DNA of 37,173 nt from Hyphomicrobiales bacterium (GTDB lineage Bacteria; Pseudomonadota; Alphaproteobacteria; Rhizobiales; Rhizobiaceae), in assembly GCA_021775495.1 (NCBI GenBank), contig JAJFHT010000313.1:1-37173 (forward strand). Direction: 5' to 3'. Shown here piece after piece: positions 1-8,285 of this stretch. The position numbers were made by a program, and so were the translations under genes. The notes below the pieces were generated by a model that searched no databases, was not told the origin of the DNA, and was given only the letters and a program-made list of their open reading frames with translations. How positions within the stretch are numbered: the first letter of the stretch is position 1; the number at the start of each line of letters is the position of its first letter.

Positions 1-179
1 AGAAAGCTGTTATCGGCGTCGGCCATGGCGACAAGAAACAGATCCACATGATGGTCAAGGTGCTGATCCCGAAAGCGGTGTTCGACAGTGAGGATGCGGC
101 CGACGCGCTGGCGATCGCGATCTGCCATGCCCATCATCGGCAGAGCGTGGTGTCGCGGCTTGCCGCGATTGCGCAGTGA
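1..179 (+). CDS. ruvC: Crossover junction endodeoxyribonuclease RuvC (3' part)
   Basis: Only the last 58 codons are present, read in the frame beginning at base 3 and ending with TGA at 177-179. RuvC is the Holliday-junction resolvase that cuts four-way DNA junctions during recombinational repair. The visible part contains the family's C-terminal catalytic motif, [15 protein letters not shown]. Its two aspartates correspond to the last two of the four acidic metal-binding residues of RuvC. It is followed after 16 bp by ruvA and ruvB, the usual neighbours. The identification rests on this motif plus context. The N-terminal half lies outside the window. Confidence 0.93.
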   Translation, partial: KAVIGVGHGDKKQIHMMVKVLIPKAVFDSEDAADALAIAICHAHHRQSVVSRLAAIAQ

Positions 180-195
180 TAGAGAAGGGCGCTGA

Positions 196-813
196 ATGAT
201 CGGCAAGCTGAAGGGAACGATCGACGAGATTGCGGAAGACCATGTCGTGGTCGATGTGCACGGCGTCGGCTATGTCGCCTTTTGTTCGGCCCGCACGCTT
301 GGCAATCTGCCGGAGGCCGGCGTCGCCGTCGAGCTGTTCATCGAGACCTATGTGCGCGAGGATGCGATCCGTCTTTACGGCTTCCGTGGTGCACTGGAAC
401 GGGAATGGTTCCGCCTGCTGCAGAGCGTGCAAGGAGTCGGCGCCAAGGTGGCGCTGGCGATCATCGGCACCTTGAGCGCATCGGAACTGGCCAATGCCAT
501 TGCGCTGCGCGACATTGCCATGGTCAGTCGGGCGCCCGGCGTCGGCAAGAAGGTTGCCGAGCGCATCGTCACTGAACTGAAGAACAAGGCGCCGGCACTG
601 GCCGGTGATGCCGCCGGGACGATGGGGCTGAAACAGGAACTGGGTGAAGGTGTCGCATCGGCTCCGGTGACCGATGCGGTATCGGCATTGTGCAATCTCG
701 GCTATAGCCGTGAGCAGGCGGCCAATGCCGTCTCGGCTGCGCTCGGCAAGGCCGGTGACGACGCGGATTCTGCATTGCTCATTCGTCTTGGCCTGCAGGA
801 GCTGTCGCGATGA
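196..813 (+). CDS. ruvA: Holliday junction branch migration protein RuvA
   Basis: RuvA (205 aa) binds four-way junctions as a tetramer and loads the RuvB motor rings. The family domain order is recognisable. Residues 1 to about 63 form the N-terminal OB-fold, starting [12 protein letters not shown]. The middle has two helix-hairpin-helix motifs (around [12 protein letters not shown] and [13 protein letters not shown]). A flexible linker follows, then a C-terminal RuvB-binding domain (about 160-205, ending GLQELSR). Length is normal for the family. The start lies 16 bp after ruvC, and its end overlaps the ruvB start by 4 bp (ATGA), so the two subunits are probably translationally coupled. Confidence 0.97.
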   Translation: MIGKLKGTIDEIAEDHVVVDVHGVGYVAFCSARTLGNLPEAGVAVELFIETYVREDAIRLYGFRGALEREWFRLLQSVQGVGAKVALAIIGTLSASELANAIALRDIAMVSRAPGVGKKVAERIVTELKNKAPALAGDAAGTMGLKQELGEGVASAPVTDAVSALCNLGYSREQAANAVSAALGKAGDDADSALLIRLGLQELSR

Positions 814-1847
814 ACGAGGCGGACCGGCTGATCGACGCAAGCGAACGCGGCGAAGATGCTGATATGAACCTGCGCCCGGAAGCGCTGGATTCCTTCATCG
901 GCCAGGCAGCGGTGCGGGCCAATCTGAAGGTCTTTGTCGAAGCAGCCAAATCACGCGGCGAGGCACTCGATCACGTGCTTTTTGTCGGCCCGCCCGGTCT
1001 TGGAAAAACCACGCTGGCTCAGATCATGGCCAAGGAACTCGGTGTCAATTTCAGAGGCACCTCCGGCCCGGTTATCGCCAAGGCCGGCGACCTGGCCGCA
1101 TTGCTGACCAATCTGGAAGAGCGCGATGTGCTGTTCATCGACGAGATCCACCGGCTGAGCCCGGCGGTTGAGGAAATTCTCTACCCTGCGATGGAGGACT
1201 ATCAGCTCGACCTGATCGTCGGCGAAGGGCCGGCGGCGCGGTCGGTCAAAATCGATCTGGCGAAATTCACACTGGTTGCGGCGACAACACGGCTCGGCCT
1301 GCTGACGACGCCGTTGCGCGACCGGTTCGGCATACCGGTGCGATTGAATTTTTATACGGTTGAAGAGCTGGAATTGGTCGTCCGCCGCGGTGCCCGAATT
1401 CTGCAACTGGCGATCAATGATGAGGGCGCGCTGGAAATTGCCCGGCGCTCACGCGGTACACCACGTATTGCCGGACGGCTGTTGCGGCGGGTGCGCGATT
1501 TCGCCCTTGTTGACGGCACCGGCGAGATCACTCGGGCCATCGCCGACGATGCGCTGTCGCGGCTCGAAGTCGACACCATCGGCCTCGACCAGCTCGACCG
1601 GCGTTACCTGTCGATGATCGCGGAGAATTTCGGCGGCGGACCGGTGGGGATCGAGACCATCGCCGCTGGGCTATCGGAACCGCGCGATGCGATCGAAGAC
1701 ATTATCGAGCCCTATCTGATCCAGCAGGGTTTCATCCAGCGCACGCCTCGGGGCCGGGTCCTGACCGGCAATGCCTGGAAGCATCTCGGCCTGCCTGCAC
1801 CTGCCAATCTGGCGCAGGCGCAGATCAATCTGTTCCAGGAGGAGTAG
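810..1847 (+). CDS. ruvB: Holliday junction branch migration DNA helicase RuvB
   Basis: RuvB (345 aa) is the AAA+ hexameric motor that drives branch migration with RuvA and RuvC. The Walker A motif GPPGLGKT is at residues 60-67 and the Walker B motif DEIH starts at residue 111. The segment LRDRFG carries the expected arginine finger, and the C-terminal winged helix ends with FQRTPRGR-type sequence and the GLP tail. The N-terminal sequence [20 protein letters not shown] is typical of rhizobial RuvB, which supports this start, and it overlaps ruvA by ATGA. The last 23 bp overlap the 3' end of the convergent EamA gene. The usual next gene in many relatives, ybgC, is displaced by about 23 kb. Confidence 0.98.
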   Translation: MNEADRLIDASERGEDADMNLRPEALDSFIGQAAVRANLKVFVEAAKSRGEALDHVLFVGPPGLGKTTLAQIMAKELGVNFRGTSGPVIAKAGDLAALLTNLEERDVLFIDEIHRLSPAVEEILYPAMEDYQLDLIVGEGPAARSVKIDLAKFTLVAATTRLGLLTTPLRDRFGIPVRLNFYTVEELELVVRRGARILQLAINDEGALEIARRSRGTPRIAGRLLRRVRDFALVDGTGEITRAIADDALSRLEVDTIGLDQLDRRYLSMIAENFGGGPVGIETIAAGLSEPRDAIEDIIEPYLIQQGFIQRTPRGRVLTGNAWKHLGLPAPANLAQAQINLFQEE

Positions 1848-2751
1848 CACGCTCCAACCGCGCCTGCCTTTGGTTTGCCACGGCAAAACAGATGATGCCG
1901 GCACTGACTGTCAGCACAGAAGGCCACAGCAGCGGCGATGCGACCTCATTGCCCCAGATACCAGAAAGTACGGCCGCGGTCGGAGGGCTCAGCGCCAGGA
2001 ATCCTGTTACCTTGGTTGGGCTCAATTTTTTGATTGCATGGAACCAGGTCAGGTGCCCGACGCCGGAAATCATTCCGACCAGCAGAAGCAACCAGACTGT
2101 TTGTTGCGACCAGCCCGAGGGCGGCACAGACGATGGGAATGAAACGGAAAGTGCTGCCAATGGTGCAAGTGAAACTGCAAATGCAATCGTACTGATCTTG
2201 ATAGCACCGTATCGGCGCACATAAGGGCTGTAGAATGTCGAGCAGAGCGCAACGCTGAGGGTCGCTCCAAACGCCGCGGCAATTCCAAGATATGTTTGGT
2301 TCGTCGTTTCTGCGAAAAGGGCATCATGGCCAACCAGAACCCCAACCCCGCCAATTGTCAGAACGACGCCAAGTGAGGAAAGCGCTCCCTCGCCTGTCCG
2401 GCTCAGGACGCGATTGATCAGCAGATTGAATGCCGGCAGTGTGGCGAAAATCAGCGCGACCCGTGCCGCGCCGGTGTAACTGAGGGCGAGGTTCAGCAGG
2501 GTGATCATCAGTCCGATCTGCCCGATGCCGAGCAGCATCACCGGCAAGATATCCTGCTTCGCCAGAGCAGGCGGGCGGCGTATAAGAAGAACCGGCAACA
2601 GCAACAGCAGGGCGATACTGTAACGCAGCAAACCGAGCAGTCCGACGCCAATCTCACCGACGATCAACTGGCTCGCAAAAATGGCTGCGCCGACCTGGAC
2701 GCCGGTGAACAGGCCGGCTGGAACGCCCGAATTCACAGATCGAGCGACCAT
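1825..2751 (-). CDS. EamA-type drug/metabolite transporter family protein
   Basis: A 308-aa integral membrane protein with about ten hydrophobic segments arranged as two EamA repeats. The first repeat ends near [11 protein letters not shown]. The second contains the characteristic [19 protein letters not shown] segment before the last helices. The family exports or exchanges small metabolites; the substrate cannot be predicted. The ATG overlaps the end of the upstream MarR-GNAT gene by 19 bp, so the two are almost certainly one transcript. The exporter may remove a compound that the upstream protein senses or acetylates (inference). The 3' end runs 23 bp into the convergent ruvB. Confidence 0.88.
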   Translation of the reverse strand: MVARSVNSGVPAGLFTGVQVGAAIFASQLIVGEIGVGLLGLLRYSIALLLLLPVLLIRRPPALAKQDILPVMLLGIGQIGLMITLLNLALSYTGAARVALIFATLPAFNLLINRVLSRTGEGALSSLGVVLTIGGVGVLVGHDALFAETTNQTYLGIAAAFGATLSVALCSTFYSPYVRRYGAIKISTIAFAVSLAPLAALSVSFPSSVPPSGWSQQTVWLLLLVGMISGVGHLTWFHAIKKLSPTKVTGFLALSPPTAAVLSGIWGNEVASPLLWPSVLTVSAGIICFAVANQRQARLERATPPGTD

Positions 2752-3659
2752 GTCTGCCCGGTGAGGTCCTGTCCGAACATTCCGTGCGGCTCCTCCTCAA
2801 TCAGCTGAAAGCCGGCGGCTTCATAAATTCGACGGGCTGACAGCAAAATCGAATTGGTCCAGAGGACCATGCGCTTGTACTTTTTTCGCCTGGCAAAACG
2901 AATGCACTCCTCGACAAGTCTGCGTCCCAAGCCCATCCCGCGGGCATCCGCGTCGACATAGAGCATGCGCAGTTTCGCCGTATCCCGGTCCTGACGGACA
3001 ACAAAAACGCAACCGACAATGTCGCCTTCCATTTCGGCAATCCAGCACCGCTCGCAGCCGGGATCATGGTTCTTCACATAGTCGGCGACGATCCCGCTGA
3101 CCAATCCCTCGAAACTCCAGTCCCAGCCGAATTCCTGCGCATAAAACGCGCCCTGACGATGGATGACCCAACCGAGGTCGCCGGGTTCGGGGTTGCGCAA
3201 CAGATAATTTTGCTCCGGCTTCCGGCCGCCGAGCATCCGCTCGATCCGCTGCATGGAACCGACCAGTTGTTTCCGCTCGGTTTCGCTCAGCGGACCGACC
3301 AGTGCGCGCACTTCTTCAGCCGAAGCGGCATTCAGTTTTTCATAAAGCCGCACTCCGGCATCGGTCAGACTGAGGATGTTGCGTTTTGCATTTTTGCCGT
3401 CGGGCGATTTTTCGATAAGAGCATGCTTTTCGAGGGCGGTGATCATTCGGCTGAGATAGCCGGGATCGACCTGCAGGCTGTCGACCAGATCGGCTGCTGC
3501 CAAACCTGTGCCATGGGCAAGTTCGTAGAGGACCCGTACCTGAACAAGCGGAAATTCAGATGACAGCAGACCCTCATTGAGCGCGCCAACGAGTTTTGTA
3601 TGGAATCGATTGAACCGACGCACCGATTCAATGGTTTCATCCAGTTGCGCTCCAGTCAT
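2733..3659 (-). CDS. MarR-family regulator fused to a GNAT acetyltransferase
   Basis: A 308-aa two-domain protein. Residues 1 to about 145 form a MarR winged helix, with a recognition region around SLQVDPGYLSRMITALEKH and a wing around KSPDGKNAKRNILSLT. Residues about 150-308 form a GNAT N-acetyltransferase, with the acetyl-CoA motif A seen as LYVDADARGMGLGRRLVE. This domain order is known for MarR-GNAT regulators in alphaproteobacteria. I chose the ATG at 3659 because GGAAAG lies just upstream; a longer reading frame to 3716 would include the upstream palindrome and has no better ribosome site. It overlaps the EamA gene downstream. The 17-bp palindrome at 3690-3706 suggests autoregulation. 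The acetylated substrate is unknown. Confidence 0.9.
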   Translation of the reverse strand: MTGAQLDETIESVRRFNRFHTKLVGALNEGLLSSEFPLVQVRVLYELAHGTGLAAADLVDSLQVDPGYLSRMITALEKHALIEKSPDGKNAKRNILSLTDAGVRLYEKLNAASAEEVRALVGPLSETERKQLVGSMQRIERMLGGRKPEQNYLLRNPEPGDLGWVIHRQGAFYAQEFGWDWSFEGLVSGIVADYVKNHDPGCERCWIAEMEGDIVGCVFVVRQDRDTAKLRMLYVDADARGMGLGRRLVEECIRFARRKKYKRMVLWTNSILLSARRIYEAAGFQLIEEEPHGMFGQDLTGQTWSLDL

Positions 3660-3689
3660 CGACTTTCCTATTGACTTACTCACTATTAG

Positions 3690-3706
3690 TGTTGCCTTTG
3701 GCAACA
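3690..3706. promoter_or_regulatory. Perfect palindrome, candidate MarR operator
   Basis: TGTTGCC-TTT-GGCAACA is a perfect 7-bp inverted repeat with a 3-bp spacer. It ends 31 bp before the ATG of the MarR-GNAT gene. TTGC...GCAA palindromes are typical of MarR-family operators, so autorepression is likely. That role is inferred from position and symmetry. Confidence 0.6.
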
Positions 3707-3829
3707 TATCACGCACGACGCGCTTGGAAAGCGAAATCTGAAATCCTGTTCCGATGCTGTGGAGCAGTTCAGTTGGCGTCAGGCTCAGGCAAGATCACCG
3801 GTCGCTTTGTGGGTTTTTCAGGACGCTCT

Positions 3830-5197
3830 CTAGACAACAATCAGGTCGACCAGCGGGACAACGCTCTCCGCCTTGTCAAGCGTATCCACGGCGGCAATCA
3901 CAGCATCGCGCCGCGATGGCTCGAACGTCCGGGCAACACAGCGTGAGAACTTCTCCCTCAGCACGTCGTCCGGCATGCCTTTCTTGATCTCTTCCAGCGT
4001 CGTCACCTCATGGGCGACAATTGTCTCCCCGCCCGTTGTAGTCGCGGTGATGCGGCAATTGCGCACTTCAGGCGTGGCAGATGAAAACTCCTCGACCACG
4101 TCGACTTTCGTCTTGCCGATCAGGCCGAGAATATCGGCGTCGAGAAAACGTTCGTTTTCGAAAGTGTCCGGTGTGATGTCGCCATCGACAAGCGTGCAGG
4201 CCACTCCAACCAGCATGGAATGATCGGCTGTCTCGCGGGTGCGCGGCGCCCAAAGTTCCGGGTCCTTGACCGCACCCTCCCAGGCCGATTTGTAGGTTTC
4301 GATCCGCAGGGACGCGATATCGGATACTCCGACCTTTTTGCGCAGGCTCTGCGCGGTCATGATCGGCAACTGGCAGGAATCGCGCACCGGCCAGGTTTTG
4401 ATATTGGTCTGCACCAGCCCCCAGTCCCAGTCGGCCGAACCGTCCGGCAGTGATATCTCGTATTTCTTGCCCTGCAGTGCCTGGTTCCAGACACCGAAAA
4501 TACCGTCAAACGCCTCGAACGGTCCGGTCATGCCTTCGCCTGCCAGCAGAGCGGCAAAAATACCGTTGCGCGCGCCGTTCGGGCCGGCGCAGCCCTTCCA
4601 CATGGACAGTTCGCCGGCGCGGGTCTGGTAGGTGCACAGATTGGGAATGACCGCCAGCGACAGGGCATGGGCCAACTGATCCTTGTCGAGGCCGATCAAC
4701 CGGCCGGTCGCCATCGCCGTCGCCATTGCGCCGGATACCGGCTGGTCCCAGCCCTTGGTGTTGAACGGCATGGAGTCGGTGAACCGGCACATGATTTCAT
4801 AAGCAACGGCAAGCGCCTCGATAAATTCCCGTCCGGAGCTTGCGTAGGATTCGGCTACGCCGAGAATGCCCGGCAGATAGTCTGAGGGATGATGCGCATC
4901 CATGGTGCGCCAGGCATCGTTCAGATCGAGATAACGCACCATGACGCCATTGGCGAAGGCAGCCGCATCCAGCGTTGAGCGGGTTTGAGCGCCCCAGACC
5001 CTGGCGCCATGGGCACCGGCGGTCGGTTGCGCCATGCGCCGGGCTATGCGTGCGGGTGGTGCGAGATAAGCGGCCATGGCGACACCGATCGAATCGAGAA
5101 CCCGCATCTTGGCAGCGCGCACAGCCGCATCGGGCAGGTCCTCAAAACGCAGGGCGGCGGTAAAGTCGACGATCTGACGTTCAAGCGCACCGGTCAT
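3830..5197 (-). CDS. MmgE/PrpD family protein (copy 1)
   Basis: A 455-aa member of the MmgE/PrpD superfamily, which includes 2-methylcitrate dehydratase, cis-aconitate decarboxylase and related enzymes acting on polycarboxylates. Family signatures include FANGVMVRYLDLND, HPSDYLPGILGVAE, ELSMWKG and the late TRETADHSM segment. The frame stays open upstream to 5437, but the start is placed at 5197: GGGAG lies just before it, the ATG overlaps the amidase stop as ATGA, and the N-terminus then aligns with the second copy at 10377-11747. It is the last gene of the minus-strand catabolic operon. The exact reaction cannot be assigned; dehydration, isomerisation or decarboxylation are all possible for the family. 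Confidence 0.9.
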   Translation of the reverse strand: MTGALERQIVDFTAALRFEDLPDAAVRAAKMRVLDSIGVAMAAYLAPPARIARRMAQPTAGAHGARVWGAQTRSTLDAAAFANGVMVRYLDLNDAWRTMDAHHPSDYLPGILGVAESYASSGREFIEALAVAYEIMCRFTDSMPFNTKGWDQPVSGAMATAMATGRLIGLDKDQLAHALSLAVIPNLCTYQTRAGELSMWKGCAGPNGARNGIFAALLAGEGMTGPFEAFDGIFGVWNQALQGKKYEISLPDGSADWDWGLVQTNIKTWPVRDSCQLPIMTAQSLRKKVGVSDIASLRIETYKSAWEGAVKDPELWAPRTRETADHSMLVGVACTLVDGDITPDTFENERFLDADILGLIGKTKVDVVEEFSSATPEVRNCRITATTTGGETIVAHEVTTLEEIKKGMPDDVLREKFSRCVARTFEPSRRDAVIAAVDTLDKAESVVPLVDLIVV

Positions 5198-6489
5198 TGT
5201 ATTCTCCCAGAAGTGAATTTTCGCGACATAACGGATTCGGCAAAGGCGGCAGGACCGAACAGGCAATCTCCTGCCGGCGATGGGTCGATGAGTTGCAGAC
5301 CAAGTGGCAGACCGCCCGGGCCGATCCCGGCTGGAATGGTCATGCAGGCATAATGCAAGAGGGTCCATGGCCGGCAGAACACGGCGCTGCCGGTAAAGTC
5401 CAGACCACGCAGTGCTTCCCCATCCGCCGCGGGGCATAGCAGGATCTCATCAGCCGTTATCAGCGATTGCACTGCCATGTGAGCGCGCGCAACGCATGCG
5501 TGCGCCTGGCTGATTGCATGATCGGTTGTGTTCTGGCCCTGCTCGATAAAGCCGCGAAGGCTGTCACTGAGCACGTCACGATGACTGCGGTAAATCTCGG
5601 CAAATGTCCGGGCGACCTGTGGCGACATGATTGTGCGATGGGCCGCATCGACGTCAAGAAACACATTAGGCGCATCGAGTTCCCGCACCATTGCGCCGGC
5701 CTTGCGCAACCGTTCCGCGGCGTCCCGCATGAGGCGGGTATTGACGCCGTTTCGTGCCGCTTCGACAGGCAGGTGGATGACCGCAAATTTCGGATGGGTG
5801 ACGCCATCGACCTTTCTCGGGCGCGCTTCCATCTCGGATGCAACGGCGGCAATGTCGGCAACGCTTGCCGCATGCAAGCCGATCGTATCGAGTGATGGGG
5901 CAAGCAGCCTCAAGCCATCATTCGGCACCGTTCCAAAGGGCGGTTTGTACCCGACGATACCGCAATAGGCAGCCGGTCGGATTGTCGAGCCGCCGGTCTG
6001 GGTTGTCAGCGCAACCGGGACTTGGCCGTCGGCGACCGCCGCAGCGGAACCCGAAGACGAACCTCCCGGCGTGTGTTCCAGATTGAGCGGGTTGCGTGTC
6101 GGACCCGGCGCCATGAAGGCATATTCCGTCGTCACCGTCTTGCCGAGCACGATGGCACCGGCGTCGATCAGCCGTTGAACAGCAACCGCGTTGTCAGCTG
6201 CAATGTGGCCGGCCTCGATCGGCGAATTGCATTCGGTCGGCATGCCGGCGACATCAATGACATCCTTGACCCCAATGGGCAGTCCTTTGAGCGAGCCGTT
6301 ATCGATATGGCCGCCGGCCCTTTCGACGGCACCGTCCCGATCGAGATGGGCCCATGCCTCGACCTCGGGTTCGCGCCGCGCGATGCGCTCGAAGCAGGAA
6401 GAGGTCCAGTTCAGCGGGATTGAAGTTCCGGCGGCGATTTCGGCGAGCCCTGAAACCACTCCGGCGGGTTTTTTTGCGGCCGGACTCAT
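5194..6489 (-). CDS. Amidase signature family enzyme
   Basis: A 431-aa amidase-signature hydrolase. The Ser-cisSer-Lys catalytic triad can be placed as Lys75 (in GVKDVIDVAG), Ser144 (in the PGGSSSGSAAAVA loop) and Ser168 (in TQTGGSTIRPA). The spacings between them (69 and 24 residues) match those known for malonamidase E2. The family hydrolyses linear amides, carbamates and half-amides; the substrate is not predictable. It has ATGA overlaps with hyuB upstream and with MmgE/PrpD copy 1 downstream. Its place after hyuAB suggests it may cleave an amide formed when a cyclic imide or hydantoin-like ring is opened (inference). Confidence 0.92.
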   Translation of the reverse strand: MSPAAKKPAGVVSGLAEIAAGTSIPLNWTSSCFERIARREPEVEAWAHLDRDGAVERAGGHIDNGSLKGLPIGVKDVIDVAGMPTECNSPIEAGHIAADNAVAVQRLIDAGAIVLGKTVTTEYAFMAPGPTRNPLNLEHTPGGSSSGSAAAVADGQVPVALTTQTGGSTIRPAAYCGIVGYKPPFGTVPNDGLRLLAPSLDTIGLHAASVADIAAVASEMEARPRKVDGVTHPKFAVIHLPVEAARNGVNTRLMRDAAERLRKAGAMVRELDAPNVFLDVDAAHRTIMSPQVARTFAEIYRSHRDVLSDSLRGFIEQGQNTTDHAISQAHACVARAHMAVQSLITADEILLCPAADGEALRGLDFTGSAVFCRPWTLLHYACMTIPAGIGPGGLPLGLQLIDPSPAGDCLFGPAAFAESVMSRKFTSGRIQ

Positions 6490-8285
6490 TGCTTTCGCCG
6501 CAGGGCGCTGGTTGCCGCCTCGTCGATCCGTGCCGCCCGGGCATCGATCGCCACCTGGTAGATGTCCCGCGCCTCTTCAAGCGAGATGATCTCGTCAAGC
6601 CAGTCGGCCAGCACCCGTTGCGGATCGCGTTCGGCCGGATTGCCGTAGCCAGCGCTTGAAGGGCCCATCACCCGCAATACGTCGCCGGCCTTGACCTTCT
6701 GGCCGGAGACCTTGGAGTGCCACTCGGCTTCCTGCGAAGTACCCGGATTGAAGGTCAGCCGCGCGCCGACACCATCATGGCCGCCGAAAAGACCGAACGG
6801 ATGTTCTAGAATACGGTCGCCATTGCAGGAGAAATAGCCGTCGCTGAGGAAGCGCATCTCGCGGACATGGCCGGTGCCGCCGCGAAATTTTCCGGCGCCG
6901 GGCGTTTCGGGTCTCAACTCATAGCGCTCGACCCGCAGGGGATAACGCAGTTCGATTTCCTCGCACGGTACATTGCGCGTGTTGGCCATCAGATTGTCGA
7001 CGGCATCGAGGCCATCCTTGCTGGCCCTGGCGCCATAGCTGCCTTCATTGACTTCGACACAGACCCAGTACTGGTTCTCTTGTGTATTGAAACCTGAATA
7101 GGAGACGCTCATGACGGTTGCCGCATTGCCGGCGGTAACGCGTTCGGGAATCACCGGTGCCAGCGCCCGGATGATGCAGTCAATGGCGCGCTGCACCTGC
7201 GCCATGCGGGCAAAACAGGCACGTGGAAAACGCGGATTGAAGATCGAACCCAGCGGCGCGGCAACCTTCACCGGACGAAACATGCCTTCGTTCTGCGGCA
7301 CGAACTCTTCCGTTGTCGCCTGATCCAGAAACAGCGTTCGAATGGCGTAGTAACAAGCGACGTGCAGCGATCCTTCGAACGGAACGTTGAAGCCGGTTTC
7401 CACTTCATCGGCCGACCCGTCGAAATCTACGGTAATGCCGTCGCCGAGGACCTTCACCGTAACCGCCACTTTCAGCATGGTGTCCCAATTGCGGCCATCA
7501 TGATCGAGCCAGCTTTCAGCCGAGTAGTTGCCGTCGGGTATTTTTTCGATCTCGGCACGCAGGCGGCTTTCCGAATAATCCATCCAGTAAAAGGCCCCGC
7601 CCATGACGGTCTCGACACTGTAGCGGCCGATGAGTTTTGAAAACCGGTCGCGCCCGACTTCGGTCGCCGCGATCATCGCATCAATGTCCGCGGCATTGTG
7701 TTCCGGCGTGCGAACGCTGTCCTGCAGGATTGTCCATACCGCCTCGTTACGCACGCCTTTCTCATAGAGCTTTATGGAATCGTAAATCGTGCCTTCGGCG
7801 TAAAGATCGATCAGATCGATGTTGAGGCCCGGCGCGGCAGCACCGGTGTCAACCAAGTGGGCTGTCGCGGCGGCAAAGCCGAGCAGGTGCCCTTCATGGA
7901 AGATCGGAATGGCGACCCCCAGATCGGGTGTGTGGGATGCTCCGTGATAGGGATGATTGTGAATGATCACATCGCCTTCATGCACATTGCCGGCAAGCTT
8001 GCGCATGAAGCCGCGAATATAAAACGGCAATGAGCCGATATGCATTGGAGAGGTCTCGCTCTCGCACAATTCCCTGCCTTCCAGATCGAACACGCCGCAG
8101 CCGATATCTTCGGATTCGCGGATGATGCTGGAGTTCGACATGCGGTAGAGCGTCTGGGCCATTTCGCGGGCGATGGTGTTGAACGCTCCGCCGAGCACCC
8201 GCAACGTCACGCGGTCAATCGCGGAGTAGTCCAGCGTATCGGGTGTCAGCGGCCATTGTCTTTCACCAACGGAACTTCCGGTCAT
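6486..8285 (-). CDS. hyuB: Hydantoinase B/oxoprolinase family protein (HyuB-like)
   Basis: A 599-aa HyuB-family subunit. Characteristic segments are the N-terminal NSSIIRESEDIGCGVFDLEG, the histidine-rich NHPYHGASHTPDLGVAIPIF and the central GFNVPFEGS. The family pairs with HyuA to make ATP-dependent N-methylhydantoinases, 5-oxoprolinases and acetone or acetophenone carboxylases. It overlaps both hyuA and the amidase by ATGA, so the two subunits are probably made in equal amounts. Length fits the family. The symbol marks family membership only; the reaction (ring hydrolysis or carboxylation) is not settled by sequence. Confidence 0.92.
   Translation of the reverse strand: MTGSSVGERQWPLTPDTLDYSAIDRVTLRVLGGAFNTIAREMAQTLYRMSNSSIIRESEDIGCGVFDLEGRELCESETSPMHIGSLPFYIRGFMRKLAGNVHEGDVIIHNHPYHGASHTPDLGVAIPIFHEGHLLGFAAATAHLVDTGAAAPGLNIDLIDLYAEGTIYDSIKLYEKGVRNEAVWTILQDSVRTPEHNAADIDAMIAATEVGRDRFSKLIGRYSVETVMGGAFYWMDYSESRLRAEIEKIPDGNYSAESWLDHDGRNWDTMLKVAVTVKVLGDGITVDFDGSADEVETGFNVPFEGSLHVACYYAIRTLFLDQATTEEFVPQNEGMFRPVKVAAPLGSIFNPRFPRACFARMAQVQRAIDCIIRALAPVIPERVTAGNAATVMSVSYSGFNTQENQYWVCVEVNEGSYGARASKDGLDAVDNLMANTRNVPCEEIELRYPLRVERYELRPETPGAGKFRGGTGHVREMRFLSDGYFSCNGDRILEHPFGLFGGHDGVGARLTFNPGTSQEAEWHSKVSGQKVKAGDVLRVMGPSSAGYGNPAERDPQRVLADWLDEIISLEEARDIYQVAIDARAARIDEAATSALRRKQ

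Noticed and set aside
5198-5437. N-terminal extension of MmgE/PrpD copy 1
   Set aside because: The extra 80 residues lie opposite the amidase reading on the same strand in another frame and do not align with copy 2; the ATG at 5197 has a ribosome site.
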